This document shows positions 8,238 to 15,399 of a stretch of 64,000 bases of DNA, one piece after another. Numbering within the stretch: the stretch's first letter is position 1; each line of letters starts with the position of its first letter. The notes under the pieces were generated by a model that worked only from the letters and a program-made list of their open reading frames with translations, made no database searches and was not told the origin of the DNA. The translations under genes were made by a program, and so were the position numbers. The DNA is from Flavihumibacter rivuli (GTDB lineage Bacteria > Bacteroidota > Bacteroidia > Chitinophagales > Chitinophagaceae), in contig NZ_CP092334.1 in assembly GCF_018595685.2 (NCBI RefSeq), positions 1,268,001-1,332,000 on the forward strand, given 5' to 3'.

Positions 8238-11200
8238 TCAGCTATATTTTTCCCGGAGGTAATCGATCTTACCGAAAGCTCCCCATTGCCCGTAGGCTTC
8301 AATGGCCGCAGGTAGCGCGGTTAAGGTGGACCCGTGTAATTGCTGAATTGCCAGCCGGCATTCCTCCAGTATGGCCCTGTCCTGCAGGAACTCACCTTCA
8401 GGGATAACCGAAACTGCCTGGTCAAATCCCTCTTCAGCAATGGCAAGTCCCCTATTTATTCCGGCAGCAAACGCTTCAAGCATCAGGGCTTTATGGAGAT
8501 AGTTCGCGGGGCATAGCTCCGCCCATCCTTTCAGGATAGCAGTGACACTACCGGCTCTTTCCAATAAGGCCACCCTTTCATGACCCTCTGTTTCTATAGC
8601 ACCGAACAATGCTGCCAATGCTTCAAATAGCACCAGGTCGATCTCAGCGACCTGCCCCTCAAAAGCCTTGATTAAGGGTTGGGTATTATCTACCCACTGC
8701 AGTGCGCCGCGCCAATCACCATAGTGCGCATGAAGCTTTACCCTGGCTACCATATAATAACCGATCTGGTTGCCCAACTGGGTTGAAAAAATGGATGCGA
8801 GGTCCTGTTCTTCATTCACCAACTCATCGGTGAATGAGAACCGGCTGATCGTTTTCCCAGCCATTGCCCTGGCGAATTGCATTTCCAGTACCAGGTGAAA
8901 AGCGGCGTTCATGACCCTTTTGCCATTGATCAGCATGTGCTTGCGGGAGGTTTCTATGATCGTCTCTAATGGCCTGCCACAGGCGGTCTGGTAAACGACA
9001 TACCCTGACAAATTAAAACAGGCAAAAAGGATGTCATTTGATGCCATTCCGGCCTCAGCCGCTTCCAGGGCTAAGGGTAGACTGGATGCAAATGGTTTGA
9101 CCCAATGGTTATGGAACCAGGTATGAACAAATGCCACCCTTGAAAAAAGCGTATGCCCATTCTTCTTATCCAAAGCCAATGCCAGTTCACTCCAGGTATA
9201 CCCACCGATTCGATCACCGGTCATTCCCCGATGGATGGCAGAATACATGCTGTACACATCTGCAGCATAATGCCCGTTGCCATGCTCAAGGGTCATCCGC
9301 AGACAGGTCACTGAGATCAATGCAAACAATTCGATCTGCTGGCTTTGGAAGGCAAATGGTCCAACCCTTAACATCATAAGGATGACCCTTTCGATCCTTG
9401 GGTCATCGAGCTGCTTATGGTCAATCAGTTCCATTGGATGGCGGCCTGCCATCAGGGCACCGATAGCACCCATATGCTCACCAATCTTTTGGCCAATGGC
9501 AGCCGGGTCCTTCGGCAATTCAACGCCCAGCAACTGGATTCCCTTTAAACCAACTTCAACAGATTCCCTGGCAAAGCCATTACTGAACAGGTGGATCGCC
9601 TCCTGTTCCAGGTATTCCGCTCCTTTCAAATGATCACCGGCGCGCTCCCAATGGTAGGCTAACCGTGAAAGGAATGGCCTGAGGTTTTCGCTGAACTGTT
9701 CCTCATACCAGATGGCAGTATCCTTGTGAAGGCGTAGCTTTTGTTCTGAAAGGATCATTTCATAGGCAACATCCCTTGTTACGGCGTTGTTGAACATATA
9801 TCCCTGCGCCCCATCGGCCAACTCCTGCAGTATCAATCCAACCCTGTTGTTTTCCTTAAGGAAGACCGGCACATGGTCCCGTTCCTGTGAAATAGGAAAG
9901 ACCTTTTGAACAAGGTCTGTAGCAAAACGGATTCCCGTTACACTGGCCACCTTCAATGCCAGTTTTGGCCCCTGGTCAATGGTATCGATCCTTCGCCGAA
10001 CCATACCATGAATGGTCTCTGGAAAGGTAAGGGTGCCGAGGTCTATGCCAGGAGCCAGTTCACAAACCGAATCAACGACCTGCAAGGCACCATCTTTCAC
10101 CAGGGCATTGCTCAATTCCAGGCAGAAGAATGGGTTTCCCCGTGATAACATGATGATGGTACCCGAAATATGGGAAGGCACGTCCTCAACCCCGATCGCC
10201 GTACGGATCAGTTTTTCCTGGTCAGCTGGAGATAATCCCCCCAGCTTATAATGTATGGCGCCCAGTTCTTTCAATTGCACCAACTCAGAAAACCCCTCAA
10301 TGGATTGCAAAGCAACAACGGTCATCATCCCATCAATTTGCCCGACAACTTCCTTTAACAGGGTCCAGGAGGTATCATCCAACCATTGCGCATCATCAAT
10401 GATCACTACAAGTTTCTGGTCCTCCGCTTCCCTTGCCAATAGACTGACCAGTAAGCGCTTTGTTTCTTCTGCCCTTTGGTGGGGAGCCATCGCCCTCACC
10501 TGGTCACTTTCGGGAAGGGTAAAGCCAAAGACGCCATTGAGAAGGGCCCCTGAAGATTGATTGCTATCCCCCAGGAATCGTGAAAGATGTTCCTGTTGTT
10601 GTGAAAGGTCAGCAATGCCATCCACTCCAGAGAGGGCGGAGAATATTGACCGCCAGGGAAAATAGGGTATGTCTTTTTCAACAGCATCCCCAGCCGTGAC
10701 CAGCACTTTTATATTTCCTTGTTGGGGAAGATTTTTCCTGAATTCATTCAGCAATTTTGTTTTGCCCAGTCCGCTCTCCCCTTCCATCAATACAGCAACC
10801 CTGCCTCCATTCGCCACAGTCTTAAAATGCTGAAGGAGTTCCTGTAATTCCTTTGCCCTGCCAACCACAGGTATATCAAAATGCACACCCGCCTGAACGA
10901 GGTTTTGATGATCGACCTCCCAAACCTTAACAAGGTTGGATTGTCCCTTCACCGCCAGCATCAGCGGCTCCCCGAAATGAAATACGCCCGTAGCGCCTTT
11001 CATTGTTGCTTCATCACAACAAACTCCCCGCTTGCGCAATTGTGATAAGCGCGCAGCAAGGTTAACCACATCCCCAATCACTGTATATTGCCTGAGCAGG
11101 TCATTCCCCAAAATTCCACAAAAAGCTCTCCCTGAAGTAACCCCAATGCTATTGTCAAATCCTTCCCCTTCCAGGACTTCATGGATTTGAATAGCCGTCT

Positions 11201-12206
11201 TCAAAGCCCGGGCCGGATTATCCTGGTGTACCGCCGGCGGAGGGCCGAACTCGATCAGTAAATTGGCGGCTTTTTCATCAAACCAAACATTACCAAGGAT
11301 ACCCTGGTAACTGGCTATGACAGGAGTAACCTTTCTAACGGCGTCTTGTAACCGAAGATGAGCATCATCCGATTCCGGGGCAAAATCGTGGAGTTGTACA
11401 AAAACAATATTGACAGGCCGCAATTCTTCGATCCAACGGAGTCTTTCCACATCAAGGTTGTACGAAAGCGGCCTTGGAATGAAGGGCTCAAGCTTCCTGA
11501 GCGCTAATGGCGTCAATGGTCCTTCCTCCGCAACTGGTATGTTGAAATCTTCCACCTGTTGATCCAACACGGCAGCATGTTCAGATAATTTCCTGCATTT
11601 TATCCTGCCTTCTATCAATGATTGGGTATTGGCTGAGATCAACACTTCACCAGGCGCCCTTTCTCCTGCAGCCAGACGGAGATCACTCAAAGCCCTTCCC
11701 AATATGGCATACAACCATCGGCCATCATTGATGGCCAATTCCATCAGTTGAAAGGGCCCGCTGGCCACCACTACATGCAGAACGAGTGGTTCGCCAAGAT
11801 CATTAGTACCTTTGGGATTTGAGCTGATCGTCTGTGCACAGGCAAGGGTATGCAGGAGCACTTCCCGGATGTCTGATTTGGAACATGGCCAGGCAGCAAG
11901 AACGCCATCACCGGCAAACAACAAAGGCTGTCCACCATATTGCCTTATGGTTTGCAACAGCGGATCATAATGTTGTTTTAATATCCTGGAAAGCACCTCC
12001 ACGCCGTCCTGGTATTGTTGAAGCAACCTATTGGCCATTGGGGAGAAAGCACATATATCCAGCCACAATAGAACAGCCTGGTCACCGGACAATTCCTCGC
12101 CTGGAATTCTTTCAGGTGCCTTCCTGAATCTTTCCCTTAAAAGAACAGGAACAAAGCTACTGATTACCTTTTCCGACTGGTTTTCAGGGAAGGATGGTAT
12201 TTCCAT
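8238..12206 (-). CDS. Class III adenylate/guanylate cyclase fused to an AAA/STAND ATPase, soluble-AC-like
   Basis: This large protein is about 1322 residues. The N-terminal cyclase domain keeps both metal aspartates: Asp50 in WLDICAF and Asp100 in FAGDGVLA. The second cyclase domain (about 265-430) has FDEKAANLLIEFG, which carries a purine-selecting Lys candidate, and TVIGDVVNLAARL with the transition-state Asn and Arg. The C1/C2 pair could form one active site. An NTPase follows, with Walker A GESGLGKT near 475 and Walker B VVIIDDAQWLDD near 602, then a long helical, TPR-like C-terminal half. This order is that of bicarbonate-responsive soluble adenylyl cyclase. No membrane segment is visible. 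A GTG at 12251 could add 15 residues; I prefer the ATG at 12206. Confidence 0.82.
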   Translation of the reverse strand: MEIPSFPENQSEKVISSFVPVLLRERFRKAPERIPGEELSGDQAVLLWLDICAFSPMANRLLQQYQDGVEVLSRILKQHYDPLLQTIRQYGGQPLLFAGDGVLAAWPCSKSDIREVLLHTLACAQTISSNPKGTNDLGEPLVLHVVVASGPFQLMELAINDGRWLYAILGRALSDLRLAAGERAPGEVLISANTQSLIEGRIKCRKLSEHAAVLDQQVEDFNIPVAEEGPLTPLALRKLEPFIPRPLSYNLDVERLRWIEELRPVNIVFVQLHDFAPESDDAHLRLQDAVRKVTPVIASYQGILGNVWFDEKAANLLIEFGPPPAVHQDNPARALKTAIQIHEVLEGEGFDNSIGVTSGRAFCGILGNDLLRQYTVIGDVVNLAARLSQLRKRGVCCDEATMKGATGVFHFGEPLMLAVKGQSNLVKVWEVDHQNLVQAGVHFDIPVVGRAKELQELLQHFKTVANGGRVAVLMEGESGLGKTKLLNEFRKNLPQQGNIKVLVTAGDAVEKDIPYFPWRSIFSALSGVDGIADLSQQQEHLSRFLGDSNQSSGALLNGVFGFTLPESDQVRAMAPHQRAEETKRLLVSLLAREAEDQKLVVIIDDAQWLDDTSWTLLKEVVGQIDGMMTVVALQSIEGFSELVQLKELGAIHYKLGGLSPADQEKLIRTAIGVEDVPSHISGTIIMLSRGNPFFCLELSNALVKDGALQVVDSVCELAPGIDLGTLTFPETIHGMVRRRIDTIDQGPKLALKVASVTGIRFATDLVQKVFPISQERDHVPVFLKENNRVGLILQELADGAQGYMFNNAVTRDVAYEMILSEQKLRLHKDTAIWYEEQFSENLRPFLSRLAYHWERAGDHLKGAEYLEQEAIHLFSNGFARESVEVGLKGIQLLGVELPKDPAAIGQKIGEHMGAIGALMAGRHPMELIDHKQLDDPRIERVILMMLRVGPFAFQSQQIELFALISVTCLRMTLEHGNGHYAADVYSMYSAIHRGMTGDRIGGYTWSELALALDKKNGHTLFSRVAFVHTWFHNHWVKPFASSLPLALEAAEAGMASNDILFACFNLSGYVVYQTACGRPLETIIETSRKHMLINGKRVMNAAFHLVLEMQFARAMAGKTISRFSFTDELVNEEQDLASIFSTQLGNQIGYYMVARVKLHAHYGDWRGALQWVDNTQPLIKAFEGQVAEIDLVLFEALAALFGAIETEGHERVALLERAGSVTAILKGWAELCPANYLHKALMLEAFAAGINRGLAIAEEGFDQAVSVIPEGEFLQDRAILEECRLAIQQLHGSTLTALPAAIEAYGQWGAFGKIDYLREKYS

Positions 12207-12253
12207 TCGCACCAGGTTTATGTAGGGTCTAAAGTTTTTTTCAATCCACACCT

Positions 12254-12270
12254 ATTGACCAATAGTCAAT
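12254..12270. promoter_or_regulatory. Short palindrome upstream of the cyclase gene
   Basis: ATTGAC-N5-GTCAAT lies 48 nt upstream of the preferred cyclase start. It could be a regulator half-site pair. The arms are only 6 bp, and it falls close to the alternative GTG start at 12251. Confidence 0.3.
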
Positions 12271-12399
12271 GTTGAACCACACAATTAAGAAAAGATACCC
12301 ATATTTTATACCATAAACAAATTGATTTTTACCAGCCAGAACTCACAATAAGGGGAGTTAATGGAAGTGGATCAAGTAGTGTGCATTGCTAAAACCAAT

Positions 12400-13245
12400 T
12401 CAGGCTTCTTCAAGCACCTGTAAATTGATTTTCTTCATACCCATTAAGGCCTTCATCACCCGGTCGGCCTTTGCCCGGTCCGGTCCCCCCATCAACTCAG
12501 CGAAGCGCTCCGGCACCACCTGCCAGGAAACCCCAAACTTGTCCTTTAACCACCCGCATTGCTGTTCCATTCCCCCTCCTTCCAGAAGCTTACCCCAGAA
12601 GTAATCCACTTCTTCCTGGTCCTTGCAATGGATGAAAAAGGAGAATGCTTCATTGAAGCCAAACTGGTGATCACCAAAACCGTCCATCGCCTTCATCACC
12701 GTATCGCCAAGCCGGAATTGCCCATGCATTAATTTTCCTTCCATTTGGGCATGTTGCGGGCCGTAATGAAATAGGCTGCTAACGGAAGATCCCGGGAATA
12801 TACCGGTATATAACCTGATGGCAGCTTCGCCATTACCATACTGGTTCCCAACAAAGAGCATACAGGGCACGATCTTCTGTCCTACCTGCGCCGGATCTCC
12901 CAACATCAGTTGCCAGGATAGTCCAAACTTATCCTGAAGCCAGCCATAACGAGGACTCCAATCGTATTTGTTCAGGGGCATCAATACAGAAGCCCCCTCA
13001 CTTAATTTATTCCATAGTTCATTCACCTCAGCTTCCGTTGCACAGGTAACGAAAAGGGAAATGGAAGGGTTTAGCTTGAACATGGGACCACCATTCATGG
13101 CAATGAAATCCTGGCCACCCAATGAAAAATTGGTGATCATGGGATTGGCCTGCTGCATTCCCGAATCGGGAAAAAGGGAAGTATAGTATGCTGCAGCCTC
13201 GGCCGCCTGGCCATCATACCATAGGAAGGGGGTGATCTTTCCCAT
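12400..13245 (-). CDS. Tandem VOC (PhnB/glyoxalase-like) family protein
   Basis: This 281-residue protein consists of two PhnB-type VOC modules. The first spans about 1-135 and opens with ITPFLWYDGQAAEAAAYYTSLFP. The second spans about 140-265 and repeats the pattern with VGNQYGNGEAAIRLYTGIFP. Each ends with a GWLxDKFGxSWQ signature. PhnB-like proteins are generally small metal-binding or ligand-binding proteins without a settled reaction. The gene lies 17 nt downstream of an SRPBCC gene on the same strand, so they are probably cotranscribed. Such VOC and AHSA1-type SRPBCC pairs are common in Bacteroidota. Function is unknown. Confidence 0.8.
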   Translation of the reverse strand: MGKITPFLWYDGQAAEAAAYYTSLFPDSGMQQANPMITNFSLGGQDFIAMNGGPMFKLNPSISLFVTCATEAEVNELWNKLSEGASVLMPLNKYDWSPRYGWLQDKFGLSWQLMLGDPAQVGQKIVPCMLFVGNQYGNGEAAIRLYTGIFPGSSVSSLFHYGPQHAQMEGKLMHGQFRLGDTVMKAMDGFGDHQFGFNEAFSFFIHCKDQEEVDYFWGKLLEGGGMEQQCGWLKDKFGVSWQVVPERFAELMGGPDRAKADRVMKALMGMKKINLQVLEEA

Positions 13246-13262
13246 AAGAAAGGTTTTACAGG

Positions 13263-13682
13263 TTATGAATGGGCCTCTACATAGGCCTTGAAATTATTCA
13301 GGATGGCCTGCCAACCTGCCTGCTGCATTTCCGGGCTATTGGTGGCTTCGGCTTCAAACCTGCCGATCACCCTGGTCATTTCCCCTTCCTGGTGAAAGGA
13401 AACCTGTACTTCACGATCATCTTCCATTTGATAGGCCAAATGTTCAAATGGCTCAACAGCCAGGTATTTACCCTTGAAATCAAAACCAAATGAACCATCC
13501 CTGGCTTCCATCCGGCTCATGAACCAACCATCTTTTTTCAGGTCGTTCTCGGCATGCGGACAATGCCATTCGGGGGTAGCAAAATTCCAATGGACGATAT
13601 GGGCCGGGTCGGTGTACATGGACCAAACCTTGCTGACAGGCGCCTGTATCAGGGCCTCGATGGAAAGCACTAGTGGGGACAT
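13263..13682 (-). CDS. SRPBCC (AHSA1-like) domain protein
   Basis: This 139-residue protein is a single SRPBCC/START-like helix-grip domain. It opens with a strand IEALIQAPVSKVWSMYTD and the downstream HIVHWNFATPEWHCP typical of AHSA1-like bacterial proteins. It ends with the long C-terminal helix (GWQAILNNFKAYVE) that closes the hydrophobic pocket. It probably binds a small hydrophobic ligand; nothing in the sequence identifies it. The VOC gene follows after 17 nt. A second SRPBCC gene lies 85 nt upstream. Confidence 0.8.
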   Translation of the reverse strand: MSPLVLSIEALIQAPVSKVWSMYTDPAHIVHWNFATPEWHCPHAENDLKKDGWFMSRMEARDGSFGFDFKGKYLAVEPFEHLAYQMEDDREVQVSFHQEGEMTRVIGRFEAEATNSPEMQQAGWQAILNNFKAYVEAHS

Positions 13683-13767
13683 CTGGATGTTTTAAGGTAC
13701 CGACAATTTAAGAATTTCCGGCCATAGCCCCTTGGTCAAACCCATTGAATCCATGGTAAATTGCCCA

Positions 13768-14205
13768 TCAGCCCATTTCCTCTGCCCTTTGCTTCAAGGC
13801 ATTATTGAACCTCACAAAATTATTGCGGGTATCCTCCCCAATGGCATTCATGATGGGACCAACCAACAGTCCGGAAAAATTCTCCCCCTGGGTAAACTTC
13901 ACTTGTCCATTACCGATAGCCTCAATGTAGAAATAATGGTGGCCATCAAACAACCCCCTGACCCAAAGGCTGCCCAGCCATTCCAATGATTGGTTGGGTT
14001 CTGCTTTCAACACAATCGGCCGGAAGGTACGCTCCTTCCCATTGTTGAGCATGGTATTCCTTAGTCTTGAACCTGCTTCTGCCTTACCTTCACTTTTCAC
14101 AATAAATGGGTTCCATAATGCATACTCGCTGAAGCTGGTGAGTATTTCCCAGACCTTTTCCTTACTGGAATTGATGATGATCTCTGTCCTGATACTTTGT
14201 TTCAT
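13768..14205 (-). CDS. SRPBCC family protein
   Basis: This 145-residue single-domain protein has the SRPBCC pattern: an N-terminal strand TEIIINSSKEKVWEILTSF, a central WNPFIVKSEG loop and a C-terminal helix (NNFVRFNNALKQRAEEM). It resembles polyketide cyclase/dehydrase-like proteins annotated by fold only. It is the first of three minus-strand small-molecule-binding genes (SRPBCC, SRPBCC, VOC), with a 12-bp direct repeat upstream that may be regulatory. Function is unknown. Confidence 0.78.
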   Translation of the reverse strand: MKQSIRTEIIINSSKEKVWEILTSFSEYALWNPFIVKSEGKAEAGSRLRNTMLNNGKERTFRPIVLKAEPNQSLEWLGSLWVRGLFDGHHYFYIEAIGNGQVKFTQGENFSGLLVGPIMNAIGEDTRNNFVRFNNALKQRAEEMG

Positions 14206-14244
14206 AATTGTGTTTTTGCCGATGGCTGTTCAGCCTGGATAAAA

Positions 14245-14270
14245 TGATTGGCCATTACTGATTGGCCATT
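14245..14270. promoter_or_regulatory. Direct repeat TGATTGGCCATT x2, possible regulator site
   Basis: TGATTGGCCATT occurs at 14245-14256 and again at 14259-14270 with a 14-bp period. Each contains the palindrome TGGCCA. It lies 40 nt upstream of the SRPBCC start codon and downstream of the Crp-like regulator gene. Confidence 0.35.
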
Positions 14271-14344
14271 TTGGTAGGAGCAAAGCTAGCACCAGCACCA
14301 GGGCTGATCCCTTAACAATTGTAAAGAAATAGGAATCGGTCTGT

Positions 14345-14920
14345 TTACTTCGAAGAAAGCCTGGCGCGGATACGGCTCAGGGATACGGGTGTTATACCCA
14401 GGTAAGACGCAATGATGTGTTGGGGAACCCTCAGCAGGATCTCTGGATGCTGCTCCGCAAATTTCCGGTATCGTTCCTCGGGCGTTTCCATGATAAAGGA
14501 AGAGAGCAATAATTGGGCATTGATGAACCGCTGTTCAGCGATCTTCCGGGTTAGGATATTGATCCTGGGTACATCTTGGTATAGCTTCTCCAATGCATCA
14601 GAGGTCAATACCAGCAGGTCTGCATCTTCCAGTGTTTCCAATGATTGGATACTTGGCGCCCTCCGAAGGAAACTTTCATAACTACTGGCAAACAATCCTT
14701 CACTAAACAGGAAGCCGGTGACTTCCTCTCCCTCCTTGTTGTAAAATAACCGCAAGACCCCCTTATTGACGAAATAGAGTTCCCTGGCAATATCCCCCTC
14801 CCTTACCAACATGAATTTCCGGGGCACCTGCCTGAATGTGAAGGCTGACTCAAATTGCTGCCATTCCTGGCGACTGAGTGAAATTTGGGACTCGACTAAT
14901 GTTTTTAACCGGCTAAACAT
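14345..14920 (-). CDS. Crp/Fnr family transcriptional regulator
   Basis: This 191-residue protein has an N-terminal cyclic-nucleotide-binding-like beta-roll (VREGDIARELYFVNKGVLRLFY...GFLFSEGLFASSYESFL) and a C-terminal winged-helix with ITPVSLSRIRARL as recognition helix. The phosphate-binding cassette does not show the GE...RxA arrangement of true cAMP receptors, and there are no Fnr cysteines, so the ligand is unclear. This degenerate type is very common in Bacteroidota. ATG at 14920 is preferred to a TTG three codons upstream. It may regulate the adjacent SRPBCC/VOC genes; this is a guess from position. Confidence 0.82.
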   Translation of the reverse strand: MFSRLKTLVESQISLSRQEWQQFESAFTFRQVPRKFMLVREGDIARELYFVNKGVLRLFYNKEGEEVTGFLFSEGLFASSYESFLRRAPSIQSLETLEDADLLVLTSDALEKLYQDVPRINILTRKIAEQRFINAQLLLSSFIMETPEERYRKFAEQHPEILLRVPQHIIASYLGITPVSLSRIRARLSSK

Positions 14921-14984
14921 TCGGGGCAATACTTTACTGGTGGAAAACTAAATGTACAGTATTCTCATGGCTTCCATCCGTCCT

Positions 14985-15017
14985 AAAAAGAAAAGGGATG
15001 GCCTGGCCATCCCTTTT
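14985..15017 (-). terminator. Terminator of the CDGSH gene
   Basis: AAAGGGATGGCC and GGCCATCCCTTT form a strong hairpin. On the minus strand it is followed by CTTTTT, and it lies 18 nt after the CDGSH stop codon. Confidence 0.75.
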
Positions 15018-15034
15018 TCAATCCCACGCCGGGA

Positions 15035-15262
15035 TCAGGTAGTCTTTTTTGGTGGCAAGGCAAAAGCCTTCGCTTCATGCTCAAAATGTCCCTTATGGGA
15101 TCCATCGCAGAAGGGCTTGTTCTGGGAAAGTCCACACCTGCAGAGGCTTACTAATTCCCTGCCGCCCAGGTCGTACAAGTTTCCTTCCTTATCCCGGATC
15201 TCGAAATCCCCTTCCACCCTGAGGGAGCCATTGTTGTTAATGGTAATAATTGTTTTTGCCAT
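15035..15262 (-). CDS. CDGSH iron-sulfur domain protein
   Basis: This 75-residue protein has the complete CDGSH signature: Cys41-x-Cys43, then Cys52-Asp-Gly-Ser-His56. These four ligands (three Cys, one His) coordinate a 2Fe-2S cluster in this family (mitoNEET-like). It has no membrane anchor, as usual in bacteria, so a small soluble redox or cluster-transfer role is likely. ATG at 15262 is preferred to a TTG three codons upstream. It is monocistronic, with its own terminator. Confidence 0.88.
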   Translation of the reverse strand: MAKTIITINNNGSLRVEGDFEIRDKEGNLYDLGGRELVSLCRCGLSQNKPFCDGSHKGHFEHEAKAFALPPKKTT

Positions 15263-15359
15263 ACTATTCAATTGGTTTTGTCGGATTGTAAACTGACCTG
15301 CATGGGGTCGGTCTAGGCTGCGAAATTACCCACTGTACCCTACACCACAAATTAAATAC

Positions 15360-15379
15360 AACAGCTATTTATAGCTGTG
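15360..15379. other. Short perfect hairpin ACAGCTAT-ATAGCTGT
   Basis: An 8-bp stem lies about 20 nt past the stop codon of the minus-strand DUF5916 gene. The loop is only 2 nt and no T-run follows. It is a weak terminator candidate at best. Confidence 0.25.
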
Positions 15380-15399
15380 ATGTAAGCAATCCAAATGGT

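Noticed and set aside
9131..10560. Several plus-strand open frames opposite the cyclase gene
   Set aside because: They are antisense shadows of a well-supported coding region, with no recognisable domains.
14345..14920. cAMP receptor protein partner of the large cyclase
   Set aside because: The cyclic-nucleotide pocket lacks the GE...RxA signature, so cAMP binding is not supported despite the proximity.
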